Shown here in pieces: positions 30,493 through 39,142 of a stretch of DNA of 64,000 nt. Position 1 is the stretch's first letter, and every line of letters starts with the position of its first letter. Both the position numbers and the translations under genes were made by a program. The stretch comes from Paenibacillus sp. FSL K6-1330 (lineage in GTDB: Bacteria; Bacillota; Bacilli; Paenibacillales; Paenibacillaceae), in contig NZ_CP150269.1 of the NCBI RefSeq assembly GCF_037976825.1, forward strand, positions 5,717,501 through 5,781,500, written 5' to 3'. The notes under the pieces were generated by a model that was given only the letters and a program-made list of their open reading frames with translations, was not told the origin of the DNA and ran no database searches.

Positions 30493-31887
30493 ATGCGCAA
30501 ATCCAAGATTAAATCCAACACCAAATCCAAGATATCGGTTCAATTAATCCGCTCAGCCCAGCTTTCGGATAACGATATCAAGCTTGGTGACCGTCTCATA
30601 AGACAGCTCCGTATCCCGACAGATTCAAAGGTACAGCTTGCCTTTGGCTCCTTCAGGCAGGAAGTCAGCGTTACCTCAGGAGGAAAATCGAACTCGCTGG
30701 CCCTAAGCCCTTCCGTATTCAGCCATTCGGGACTTCTTCCTCGTACCGTCATGAATGTCAAATATTATCCAACGGAAAGAACACTGAAGCTCGGTCCGCT
30801 TATCGGGATCATGGTCAGTCGCTATCAACCGGATGAACCTGATAAACCTTTCGGATCGATCTCAGCTTTCTGCTTGGAAATGGTCAACGCAGCCAGGAAA
30901 CAAGGCGCATATGTATATTTTTTCACACCTGACATGATCGGTTCGAACCCGGCAACACTTGAAGCCATTGCTTATGACGCAGGATGGAGAAAGCTCAGCG
31001 TTCCAGCTCCGGACGTCATTAATAACCGGCTGTCTACCCGCAAACTGGAGAATAGTCCTAGCGTACAGCATTTTATGAGAGAAGTAAAATCACAATTCGG
31101 CACCCATATCTTTAACGAGAAATTTCTCGATAAATCCGATGTCTTCGAGGCACTCGGACCTGATGCGAAACTGCAGAAATACTTGCCGGAATCCTACTTG
31201 CTTAGCGGTTATCCGACGCTCAAAAAAATGTGTTCTACTTATCGGACGGTCTTCCTGAAACCGGTCCGGGGTAGTCTGGGAAAAGGTATCATCCGGATAT
31301 CCCGCCAAGAGAACGGCCATTATCAAACGATGACCACCTCTCTTGAAGGAAGCAAGAAGAATACCTACTCCTCGCTTCCAAAGCTGTTCAGCAGCTTATC
31401 CGGAAAAATAAAAAAAACGCGTTATCAAATTCAGCAAGGATTGGATTTAATCCGCATCAATAAGCGAAACGTTGATTTTCGCGCGCTTGTTCATAAAAAC
31501 AAAAACGGCAAATGGGCAGTGACCTCGGTCGTGGCCCGCATTGCCGGCGGAAACCACTTTGTTTCCAATCTCGCCAGAGGTGGTACACTGTCTTCCGTCA
31601 AGGATGCGCTTGCCATGAGCAGTATCCCGTTAAACTCCAAGCAAACGGCCCCCGCTCGCATGAATCAAGCGGCGCTCGATATTGCTCATGGTCTGGAAGC
31701 TGCCATCCCCTATCATTTCGGAGAGCTGGGCATTGACTTGGCAATTGATACGACAGGACGCATTTGGCTCCTGGAGGTCAACTCCAAGCCGTCCAAAGGC
31801 GAAAACGCACCGCTGAATGCCGACTCCAAAGTAAGGCCGTCAGCCGTACGACTCGTTCAGTACTGTCAATACTTGACGGGTTTCTAA
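30493..31887 (+). CDS. YheC/YheD family ATP-grasp protein 1 (long, YheD type)
   Basis: A 464-residue protein. The first 95 residues form a beta-rich N-terminal domain (basic, no signal peptide) seen in long YheD-type members. The family core starts at GPLIGIMVSR (101-110). ATP-grasp signatures are VFLKPVRGSLGKG (253-265, nucleotide loop), NVDFRALVHKN (326-336) and GELGIDLAID ... LLEVNSKPS (410-434, metal-binding Glu/Asn). The family is linked to the spore coat in Bacillus; the reaction is presumably ATP-dependent carboxylate-amine ligation, substrate unknown. It opens a five-copy operon divergent from yheB; GGAAGGAG precedes the ATG. Confidence 0.88.
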   Translation: MRKSKIKSNTKSKISVQLIRSAQLSDNDIKLGDRLIRQLRIPTDSKVQLAFGSFRQEVSVTSGGKSNSLALSPSVFSHSGLLPRTVMNVKYYPTERTLKLGPLIGIMVSRYQPDEPDKPFGSISAFCLEMVNAARKQGAYVYFFTPDMIGSNPATLEAIAYDAGWRKLSVPAPDVINNRLSTRKLENSPSVQHFMREVKSQFGTHIFNEKFLDKSDVFEALGPDAKLQKYLPESYLLSGYPTLKKMCSTYRTVFLKPVRGSLGKGIIRISRQENGHYQTMTTSLEGSKKNTYSSLPKLFSSLSGKIKKTRYQIQQGLDLIRINKRNVDFRALVHKNKNGKWAVTSVVARIAGGNHFVSNLARGGTLSSVKDALAMSSIPLNSKQTAPARMNQAALDIAHGLEAAIPYHFGELGIDLAIDTTGRIWLLEVNSKPSKGENAPLNADSKVRPSAVRLVQYCQYLTGF

Positions 31888-31902
31888 AAAAAGGAGAACC
31901 CT

Positions 31903-33039
31903 ATGGCCTCAAACAAGATAGGCACCCTGGGTGTCATGGTATGCCGCAAACCGGGCTTCCCTCCCTTTAATGAGAAGGAATTTCTCCGTGAACTAAGCTC
32001 GAAGGCTAAGGAACTCGGCATGCAGGTATTTGTTTTTTGTCCGGATGATGCCTCTCCTGCTTCTGGTGCAGTAAGCACCATAGACAGGATACAAGGATAT
32101 CAATTCAATCCGGGAGATGGCTGGACCATCGGCACCTTTCCTCCTCCTGACGTCATCTATGACCGATGCCTGCACCGAAACGGTGAGGAAACGGCTGCTG
32201 CCAGCCAATGTCTGGACCAACTGCTGCAGCAGGGTGTAAAGCTGTGGTCACGAGGTCTGCCCGGCAAGCAGAAAGTGCATGAAGTATTAAAGCGCTCCTC
32301 CGCCTTACGACCTTATCTGCCGGCAACTTTAAACTATACGGGTGCCGAGACACTGAATAGGGCTTTGCTGGCTTTTGGCAGCAGACTTTTCATGAAACCT
32401 AGCGGAGGCTCCCAAGGCCGTCATACTTTGTACCTCGCTCTGACAGATCACCAGCGTGTCAGACTGCAAGGAAGGGATCGGAGCAATCGCATGTTCCAGC
32501 AGACCATTCCCGCACAAGAGATGAACGAATGGGTGAGGCGTTTTACCGGCCGACGCCGATTTATCATTCAACCCTACCTGGAGCTTTGCAACCGTAACGG
32601 AGACCCGTTTGATATTCGGTCATTGGTTCAAAAGAATGACCGCGGCATATGGTCCATCACAGGAATCGCCGCACGGCAAGGCGTAAGCCAAGGGCTGACC
32701 TCGAACCTACACGGGGGAGGTACGGCATTTCCAGCCCTCCCCTATCTAACGACTGATTTCGGAGAAGAACAGGCCATGAAGATCATTCAGAACATCCGGA
32801 ATCTGTCCGCTCGGCTTCCATCTTTGCTCGAAGAAGGATTCGGCCGACTCGGCGAGCTGGGAATCGATTTTGGCGTGGATACAAAGGGACGGATCTGGAT
32901 TCTGGAGGTCAACTCCAAACCGGGCCGCCGCGCATTTACACTAACGGGGGATGGTCACGCAGCCCGGCTGTCCGTCGAACATCCGATTCAATACGCCCGT
33001 TATTTATTGCTTCGACAACTTAGGAGGGTAAATACATGA
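31903..33039 (+). CDS. YheC/YheD family ATP-grasp protein 2 (short, atypical nucleotide loop)
   Basis: A 378-residue short-form member without the N-terminal beta domain. The core begins at TLGVMVCRK. Signatures are FMKPSGGSQGRH (163-174), FDIRSLVQKND (236-246), GELGIDFGVD (317-326) and LEVNSKPGR (334-342). The nucleotide loop reads GSQGRH, where the others have a Gly at the last place, so ATP binding may be altered. It starts 15 nt after copy 1 with AAAGGAGAA upstream, and overlaps copy 3 by 4 nt. Confidence 0.87.
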   Translation: MASNKIGTLGVMVCRKPGFPPFNEKEFLRELSSKAKELGMQVFVFCPDDASPASGAVSTIDRIQGYQFNPGDGWTIGTFPPPDVIYDRCLHRNGEETAAASQCLDQLLQQGVKLWSRGLPGKQKVHEVLKRSSALRPYLPATLNYTGAETLNRALLAFGSRLFMKPSGGSQGRHTLYLALTDHQRVRLQGRDRSNRMFQQTIPAQEMNEWVRRFTGRRRFIIQPYLELCNRNGDPFDIRSLVQKNDRGIWSITGIAARQGVSQGLTSNLHGGGTAFPALPYLTTDFGEEQAMKIIQNIRNLSARLPSLLEEGFGRLGELGIDFGVDTKGRIWILEVNSKPGRRAFTLTGDGHAARLSVEHPIQYARYLLLRQLRRVNT

Positions 33040-34409
33040 GTTTGAATTTCGGAAATATTCATTTCTCGCAGCAGCCCGAAAAAGTCGTCTTTTTATCCGG
33101 TTCGCTTCTAAAGAGCCTGGGGCTATCAAGCAGGAAATCGATTAAGCTTCGCATCGGTACCAATACGGTGTCCGCTGCTGTGAAACCGATTGAGCGATCG
33201 GGGAAACACATCTATTTAAGCAACGGTGTCCGAAATGGCATCAACGTCCCCAGACAGGGCCCTGTCTATATCCATTCCCCTGGTGAGGGCGAAATCGTGC
33301 TGGGGCCTGTGGTTGGGGTTCTGTCCGACGGACCACATAATCCATCCAGCCCTTTTGGAGCCCGAACCTCGTATATTCGGCAGCTTCTTCGTGAGGGCAA
33401 CAAAAAAATGTTCGTATATGCCTTTGCCCCCCGGGATATCAACTGGCAGCGCGGAACCGTTCATGCCTATATGCTCGGTTCCGGCGGCGGTTTTGTCCGC
33501 AAAACTGTTCCGCTCCCTGATGTCGTCTATAATCGCCTTCCTAGCCGGAAAACCGACTTCTCCCCTTTTACCAATCAACTGAGAGATCGGTTTCTGAAGC
33601 GTAACATCAAATTTTTCAACTGGGCCTTCTTCAATAAATCCGATGTGTACTCCCAACTGGATGGCGATGTGCAGGCAGGCAAATATTTGCCGGAAACGTA
33701 TAATAATCCTAGTCCTGAGCGGATTAAGGATATGATGGAGCGTCACAACTTTGTGTATTATAAGCCCTCAGCCGGAAGTTTAGGCCTTGGAATTTACCGG
33801 TTAACCTATCTTCCAAAAAAAGGATACTTCGCGCGTTATCATGGAAACGGGGGCAACACCCTCCTCAAGTTTCCAAACTTTAATAGTCTGATGCGGATGC
33901 TTCAAGCCAAACACGGCTCCAAGCTGCGAAACTATGTTATCCAGCAAGGAATCCGTCTCATTGAAATCGACAGCTGCCCCATCGACTTCAGATTCCACAT
34001 GCATAAGAACAGCAAAAACCGCTGGTCCGTGGTTGGTATCGGTGCGAAAAAGGCCGGAAGGGGCAGCGTCACGACGCATATCAAGAACGGGGGCTCCTTG
34101 ATGACGCCGGAGCATGCGCTCAGCCGGGCCTTCGGCTCCAAAGCGAAAGAGGTGCTGGAGCGTGCCAAGGACGCTGCCATCGCGATGTCGGAAGCCATCG
34201 AGAATCATCATCCGCATCTGTTAGGAGAAATCGGGTTCGATATCGGAATAGATGACAACGAGAGAATATGGATGTTTGAAGCGAATTCGAAGCCGGGCCG
34301 ATCGATATTCAACCACCCTTCCCTTAAAGGGGAAGGAAAAGCATCGGTCGAGCATATTTTTGAACACAGTATGTATCTCAGCGGCTTCCACAGGGGGAAT
34401 GATTCGTGA
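33036..34409 (+). CDS. YheC/YheD family ATP-grasp protein 3 (long, YheD type)
   Basis: A 457-residue long-form member. The N-terminal beta-rich domain (1-88) has the same layout as copy 1 (EKVVFLSGSLLKSLGL ... KLRIGTNTVSAAV). The core starts at LGPVVGVLSDG. Signatures are VYYKPSAGSLGLG (240-252), PIDFRFHMHKN (315-325) and GEIGFDIGID ... FEANSKPGR (397-422). Start and stop overlap the neighbours by 4 nt each (ATGA and GTGA), which indicates coupled translation. Confidence 0.87.
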   Translation: MSLNFGNIHFSQQPEKVVFLSGSLLKSLGLSSRKSIKLRIGTNTVSAAVKPIERSGKHIYLSNGVRNGINVPRQGPVYIHSPGEGEIVLGPVVGVLSDGPHNPSSPFGARTSYIRQLLREGNKKMFVYAFAPRDINWQRGTVHAYMLGSGGGFVRKTVPLPDVVYNRLPSRKTDFSPFTNQLRDRFLKRNIKFFNWAFFNKSDVYSQLDGDVQAGKYLPETYNNPSPERIKDMMERHNFVYYKPSAGSLGLGIYRLTYLPKKGYFARYHGNGGNTLLKFPNFNSLMRMLQAKHGSKLRNYVIQQGIRLIEIDSCPIDFRFHMHKNSKNRWSVVGIGAKKAGRGSVTTHIKNGGSLMTPEHALSRAFGSKAKEVLERAKDAAIAMSEAIENHHPHLLGEIGFDIGIDDNERIWMFEANSKPGRSIFNHPSLKGEGKASVEHIFEHSMYLSGFHRGNDS

Positions 34410-35512
34410 TCAACCGAGTGGAGAGTGATGGAAGACCGGTTGTAGCCATCCTGACCATGCACGATACGCATACGATGTTCAGGGGCAACCGGCAAAACTT
34501 TCAGGAAATCATCAAGACGGGAAAAGATATGGGCTTTATGGTCTACGTAGTGACTGTACGTGATCTGAAGCTTGATACGGGTACTGTCAAGGGCTACATC
34601 CTGAACAACGACCATTCCTGGGAGCAGAGGCCATGCCCTCTGCCCCAGGTTATATATAACCGGATCCCCTACCGAGAGGATGAAGCTCTTCCCTGGGTTC
34701 GCCGCAAAATCAAGGAATGCCAAGATCATCCCCATATCGATATCTATAATCCACACTTTTTCAATAAATGGCGGCTGTTTGCTTGGCTGAACAAATCCCG
34801 GTTAACTAAAAAATGGGCTCCTTTGACAAAGCGTTTGAAAGGTTACCCCACTTTATATGAAATGATAAAGCGGAAGCCTTACCTGTATCTTAAACCCGAG
34901 GACGGCAAAGCCGGGCAAGGGATCATGAGGGTACGATATCAGAAAAACAAACCGCTCCCCTACCGCATACAGATACAGAACAACAAAAACAGCACCACAT
35001 ACAAAGCAGCCTCCTTGGAGCGGCTTTGGAACCGGGTTTATCAAGAGACTAAAGGAAGCTCATACCTGATCCAGCAGGGAATCGAGCTGGCCCAGGTCCA
35101 CGGTCGCGCCTTCGACCTCCGTATACTTGTGCAGAAGAACGAATACGGTGTCTGGGCAGTTACAGGAATTGGAGCTAGAATGGCAGGCGCCAAGAGCATA
35201 ACCACGCATGTTCCTCGCGGAGGAACGATTGAGGATCCAGAGAAGCTGCTTCCGATTGTATTCGGTCAGGAACGGTCCGACGCCATCCTTAGCGAAGTTA
35301 AAAAAGCAGCCGTGCATATGGCACGGCAGATTGAGAAGAGCTCTGGTCAAATCCATGGCGAAATGTCCATGGACCTCGGAATTGATAACGAGGGCGTCCT
35401 TTGGTTCTTCGAAGCCAATTCAAGACCCATGAAATTTGACGAACCCGCGATCCGGAAAAAATCACTGGAGCGGATTTTTCAATATTCCGAATACCTGATC
35501 AATAAAAGGTAG
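34406..35512 (+). CDS. YheC/YheD family ATP-grasp protein 4 (short)
   Basis: A 368-residue short-form member starting at GTG 34406, which overlaps the previous stop. The core begins RPVVAILTMHDT. Signatures are LYLKPEDGKAGQG (160-172), AFDLRILVQKN, GEMSMDLGID and FFEANSRPM (336-342). The nucleotide loop carries acidic EDGKAGQG, different from the other copies, which suggests a distinct acceptor. It is followed after 53 nt by the GNAT gene. Confidence 0.87.
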   Translation: MINRVESDGRPVVAILTMHDTHTMFRGNRQNFQEIIKTGKDMGFMVYVVTVRDLKLDTGTVKGYILNNDHSWEQRPCPLPQVIYNRIPYREDEALPWVRRKIKECQDHPHIDIYNPHFFNKWRLFAWLNKSRLTKKWAPLTKRLKGYPTLYEMIKRKPYLYLKPEDGKAGQGIMRVRYQKNKPLPYRIQIQNNKNSTTYKAASLERLWNRVYQETKGSSYLIQQGIELAQVHGRAFDLRILVQKNEYGVWAVTGIGARMAGAKSITTHVPRGGTIEDPEKLLPIVFGQERSDAILSEVKKAAVHMARQIEKSSGQIHGEMSMDLGIDNEGVLWFFEANSRPMKFDEPAIRKKSLERIFQYSEYLINKR

Positions 35513-35565
35513 TCCTTGCATCCTCTAGAGCAACCGTTAAGGAAGATATGAAAGGAGGGGATCAT

Positions 35566-36105
35566 GTGGAAATCTCATGTCTCTCTCTCTCAAGCCCGGA
35601 AGAATGGCCGCATGCCAGACAGCAGTGCAGCGATTTCTTCCGACGGTACGGCAACAAACGTCTAACCCGCGAAGGTTACCAGTGTCTGGCCTCGCTATCC
35701 TATGAAGGGCTGCAGCAGCCCGGCACCTCAATTATGGCGGCTACGGTTCGAAGCGATATCGGCCGCATACCTGTGGGGATATGCTTTGCGGCGGATTATG
35801 GAGAAGGTGCCTGTATGATTGCTGTACACCCTCTATACCGCAACCGGCATATCGGTTCTTCCCTGATCCGCTCACAATTATCCAAATTTGGACGGCTGCG
35901 ATGCAAAGTGGCCGCCGATCATTCCGCAAGTTTGCAAATGTGCTTTCATGCAGGGCTTAAGGCCATTGCTCTTGAGCAAGGTCCGACGAGCAAACCTACG
36001 CTCGTTATGAGCGGAGTCCTGCCCCTGCACCCATTCCAAAGTTGTTCAACATCTAGTGCTGACTCTATTCAAGAAGGTGAACTTCTGTGTCAAAACCCGT
36101 CTTAG
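35566..36105 (+). CDS. GNAT-fold acyltransferase embedded in the ATP-grasp operon
   Basis: About 179 residues. The acyl-CoA binding motif A is visible as MIAVHPLYRNRHIGSSLIRSQL (about 89-110), followed by a beta-strand with AADHSASLQMCFHAGLKAI, the usual motif B region of GNAT enzymes. GTG 35566 is chosen since AAAGGAGG lies 7 nt before it; the upstream ATG at 35548 overlaps that site. The C-terminus overlaps the last ATP-grasp gene by 19 nt. It may acylate, or transfer an aminoacyl group to, the product of the ATP-grasp enzymes; that is inference. Confidence 0.8.
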   Translation: MEISCLSLSSPEEWPHARQQCSDFFRRYGNKRLTREGYQCLASLSYEGLQQPGTSIMAATVRSDIGRIPVGICFAADYGEGACMIAVHPLYRNRHIGSSLIRSQLSKFGRLRCKVAADHSASLQMCFHAGLKAIALEQGPTSKPTLVMSGVLPLHPFQSCSTSSADSIQEGELLCQNPS

Positions 36106-37202
36106 GTATTATGACGTTATACTTGGATGAACGAAAAACGCTGGAGGAGCGGCATATCTACGAGCATATGATCAGAGAAGGAAAAGCGATGGGGCTCGAC
36201 GTTTACGTCTTCACTCCTGCCGACGTCAACAGTACCCAAGGCCTGATCAACGCCATGGAATACGATCCAGATCATCGGAAATGGAGCCGGCGATGGCGCT
36301 CGTTTCCCAATATGATCTTTGATCGCTGCCGCATTCAAAAGAGCCCCCGCTTTCAACAGCTGCTGCGATTTCGTTCCCGCTATCGGCATTTATTGTTTCT
36401 GAACAGACCTTTACGCAACAAATGGACGATTCATCAAGTATTGTCCACCAAGAAACGCTTCCGGCCCCATCTGCCGGATACTCGGATCGTAACAAGAACA
36501 GGTGACATCCACCGGATGCTAAATGTTCATCCTACCGTCTATTTTAAACCGATCAACGGAACGGGCGGACGCGGAATTCTGCGGATTACGAAGGTCCCGG
36601 GGGTTGCGGGCACGTATGAAATCCGGGGGCGCAATTCCAACCGGAGCATCATTCGACCAAAACGAATGCCTTCAGGCCATTTGGCGCAATATCTGTCGGG
36701 CTGGGGCAATAAAGATCGATATCTGGTTCAAGAGGGGATACAGCTGGAGCTGACCGACGGAAGAGTGCATGACTACCGCATGCTCGTACAGAAAGATGGA
36801 TCCGGTCAATGGCAGGTGACCGGTTGCGTGGGACGCGTCGGGGCGCCGAAGAGCGTTACCTCCAACCTGCATGGCGGCGGAATCGCGACCATGATGGAAG
36901 AATTATTAAGTAGATGGATCACAGATCCGGTAAAGCGCGCCAGCATCCGCGAGGAAGCCGATTCCCTCGGCGTGGATGTAGCCCAATTTCTTGACGGACA
37001 GTATGGAGGCTTGTGCGAGCTTGCCCTGGATCTGGCCGTGGACAAAACCGGAAGAGTTCTTCTCCTCGAGGTGAATCCTAAGCCATCAAGGGAAGTCTTC
37101 TCCCAAATCGGCGATATGGCTGCCTACCGTGAATCCATGGTGAAACCTTTAGAATATGCAATGTGGGTATACAGTCAAAAAAAATCCGCGAAAAATGCTT
37201 AA
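36087..37202 (+). CDS. YheC/YheD family ATP-grasp protein 5 (short)
   Basis: A 371-residue short-form member starting at GTG 36087 inside the GNAT gene, with AAGGTGA 6 nt upstream. The core begins KPVLGIMTLYLDE. Signatures are VYFKPINGTGGRG, VHDYRMLVQKD, the SNLHGGGIATMM loop shared with copy 2, CELALDLAVD and LLEVNPKPS (327-334). The metal-site motif reads EVNPKP where the others have N-S-K/R-P. It is the last gene before a strong terminator. Confidence 0.87.
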   Translation: MSKPVLGIMTLYLDERKTLEERHIYEHMIREGKAMGLDVYVFTPADVNSTQGLINAMEYDPDHRKWSRRWRSFPNMIFDRCRIQKSPRFQQLLRFRSRYRHLLFLNRPLRNKWTIHQVLSTKKRFRPHLPDTRIVTRTGDIHRMLNVHPTVYFKPINGTGGRGILRITKVPGVAGTYEIRGRNSNRSIIRPKRMPSGHLAQYLSGWGNKDRYLVQEGIQLELTDGRVHDYRMLVQKDGSGQWQVTGCVGRVGAPKSVTSNLHGGGIATMMEELLSRWITDPVKRASIREEADSLGVDVAQFLDGQYGGLCELALDLAVDKTGRVLLLEVNPKPSREVFSQIGDMAAYRESMVKPLEYAMWVYSQKKSAKNA

Positions 37203-37243
37203 GATAAATCATAAGAAACCGTATTTTAGAATCAGAAATGCAC

Positions 37244-37290
37244 AAAGGCTGTTTCCAAGAGGTTGCTTGATACCCTTGGGAACAGCCTTT
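37244..37290. terminator. Terminator of the ATP-grasp operon (bidirectional)
   Basis: An imperfect 18-bp stem pairs AAAGGCTGTTTCC with GGGAACAGCCTTT. It lies between the ATP-grasp operon and the converging HAD gene. Confidence 0.8.
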
Positions 37291-37305
37291 ATGACTCCTA
37301 TCGAT

Positions 37306-37992
37306 CTACTCTGCTTGATCATGAAGCTTCAGCAGGTGTGAAAAAGAATGAATAACGACGTCTGATCCCTTCAGCTCCTGCTCCCCGCCAAAGCCTGCAT
37401 AGTGGCAGCCAATGACGGTTTGTCCGTTCTCTTTGCCTGCCTCCACATCCGATGACCGGTCCCCTACCATCCAGGCGTCCCGGATATCGTGTTCATCCAG
37501 CAGCAGTCTTACCAAATCCACCTTGGAAGCCGTTCCATGCTCTCCGGCACTGTAGACGCCTTCAAAGAGCGACATGATCCCTCTCGCTTCGGCTATGCCT
37601 TTCACGTAATGCTCCAGGCCGTTGCTGGCAACAAACAATCGGACGCCGCGCCGATGAAGCTCCTCCAGCGTCTCCTTCACTTCTGGATACAATACGGCTG
37701 CTTCATTGTTTAAGCCTTCGAGTTCCAGCTGCAGCAGCAGCTCGTCTGCACGGCGATGGGCTGCCAGCGTTCCATTCGGCATGACAATCTTCCAAATGTC
37801 TTCGAGCAGCATGCCCAGACATCCAAGCATGAGCTCCTCATCCGGGGTTTCTCCTTCATAATGCCCCTCTTCACGTAAAATGTCGAACAATTTGTGATAG
37901 GCGGGCAGCAGCAGGGTCTCCGTCTGAAACAGCGTTCCATCCATGTCAAATATCATCGCTTCCGGCTTGATCAACGTTGCAGTATTTTCCAA
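37306..37992 (-). CDS. HAD-superfamily phosphatase
   Basis: A 228-residue HAD-IA phosphatase. Motif I is FDMDGTLF with nucleophile Asp16 and Asp18; motif II is the Ser/Asn region VASNGLEHY; motif III Lys is in TASKVDLV; motif IV is VGDRSSDVEAG. A cap domain fills residues about 22-95. It resembles phosphoglycolate-type or nucleotide phosphatases; the substrate is unknown. The start is TTG 37992, preceded by GGAAGG at 6 nt. Confidence 0.88.
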   Translation of the reverse strand: MENTATLIKPEAMIFDMDGTLFQTETLLLPAYHKLFDILREEGHYEGETPDEELMLGCLGMLLEDIWKIVMPNGTLAAHRRADELLLQLELEGLNNEAAVLYPEVKETLEELHRRGVRLFVASNGLEHYVKGIAEARGIMSLFEGVYSAGEHGTASKVDLVRLLLDEHDIRDAWMVGDRSSDVEAGKENGQTVIGCHYAGFGGEQELKGSDVVIHSFSHLLKLHDQAE

Positions 37993-38186
37993 TTTGGTCC
38001 TTCCCTTCCCTTCAATCCATATAATCTGATTCTAGTCTAATCTTTCCTCATCATATAGGAACCATATCACATCTGCAAACCCCATCTCCTCATTTACTTT
38101 TGATCTTCCGCCTAGAAAATATGCGTAACCAGGAGTGCTTTATAGTTGTTATACATATAACACGTACTACGATGAGGGGGATTTAC

Positions 38187-38465
38187 ATGCCTGGAATAAA
38201 GGAGTCTGATACTACACCGCCAATTGGGCAGCTTGAAGCCGAGCTATTGGCTGAGCTGAGCCGCTATGATCCCCATGAACAAGCTGTCATTCTCAAGCGG
38301 ATGGTGAGCCGCCTTAAGAAAGAACGGTATGTCCGCAGCCCGATCGTAGTGGTTAAAGAGATGATCCGGACGCCGCTCGTATGGCTCCTGCTGTCCATGG
38401 GAATGATGATCCCCATTCTGTTCTATATCCTGTTCGTTTGGGTATCGCTGGCAGTTGAAGGGTAA
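38187..38465 (+). CDS. Small C-terminally anchored membrane protein, unknown
   Basis: A 92-residue protein. A soluble N-terminal helix (IGQLEAELLAELSRYDPHEQ) and a basic stretch (MVSRLKKERYVRSP) precede one C-terminal hydrophobic segment (VWLLLSMGMMIPILFYILFVWVSLAV). ATG 38187 has GAGGGGG 6 nt upstream; the longer frame to 38100 has none. No family was recognised. Its end overlaps a possible small gene on the other strand. Confidence 0.6.
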   Translation: MPGIKESDTTPPIGQLEAELLAELSRYDPHEQAVILKRMVSRLKKERYVRSPIVVVKEMIRTPLVWLLLSMGMMIPILFYILFVWVSLAVEG

Positions 38466-38556
38466 TAGGGTAGAGGTAGGTAATCACTTCATTCAGAATG
38501 AGCCCACCCGCATAACCTCCGATTAAAGCCATAAAGAGCACCGCAAGGCCTTTCAT
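38353..38556 (-). CDS. Possible small membrane protein, perhaps a truncated DUF5957-like gene
   Basis: A 67-residue frame beginning MKGLAVLFMALIGGYAGG and then LILNEVITYLYPI, a convincing Gly-rich membrane helix. It starts 2 nt after the DUF6220-like stop, with GAGGGG upstream. The second half is not hydrophobic and overlaps the converging small gene by 113 bp, so the original 3' part may be lost. It may be a real short gene or a remnant. Confidence 0.4.
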   Translation of the reverse strand: MKGLAVLFMALIGGYAGGLILNEVITYLYPITLQLPAIPKRTGYRTEWGSSFPWTAGAIRAASGSSL

Positions 38557-38558
38557 AT

Positions 38559-38963
38559 TCAATCTACCCCTCTTTGTCCCTGTCGATAGTACGGCAGAAG
38601 GGAGCGCGCCGTGTCCACCGCGAGCCAGAACAATCCGATGGCAATGACCGGATGCCATGCACCCGCACCAGGGAAATTGGCCGTGAAATACTGGCTGAGG
38701 ACCAAGAATAACATGACCAACGAGCTCCATTTATATTTGGCGGGCAGCTTGCCTACAAAACCCGAAAGCAGCATAAGCAGCGGCACAATTTCAAAAAAAT
38801 GAACAAATAGAGTATGGCTTCTCCACATCGATCCATCGTGAAACAGCGCCATGCCAGCAAATAGCGTCTGAATGGCAATACAAACAACAAAAATCCAGGC
38901 CAGCCCTAGTGAAATCCAACCGGCGAGCGGTGTTTTTCTGACAGATGAAGCTTGTTGATTCAT
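38559..38963 (-). CDS. DUF6220-like four-helix membrane protein
   Basis: A 134-residue protein with four hydrophobic segments: about 17-38, 55-75, 82-98 and 101-120. Conserved polar residues lie in the helices (HTLFVHFFEIVPLL, YFTANFPGAGAWHPVIAIGLFWLA), the pattern of the DUF6220 group. ATG 38963 has AGAGGGG 7 nt upstream. It is divergent from the two-component genes at 39143. Function is unknown. Confidence 0.7.
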   Translation of the reverse strand: MNQQASSVRKTPLAGWISLGLAWIFVVCIAIQTLFAGMALFHDGSMWRSHTLFVHFFEIVPLLMLLSGFVGKLPAKYKWSSLVMLFLVLSQYFTANFPGAGAWHPVIAIGLFWLAVDTARSLLPYYRQGQRGVD

Positions 38964-39142
38964 CTCGATACCCCTCTCTTGTTTCATGATCGTTACGGAT
39001 ACCATCCTATCACCGGAATGTTGTGATCTTGTGATGATGGCTTGCGGATTCCGTGAAATTTTCCATTCGCGGCTGGAAACCGTATATAATGGGGGGGATT
39101 TAAGGTTAAACCTAACGAATCAAAAGAAAGGCAGGATTCAGC

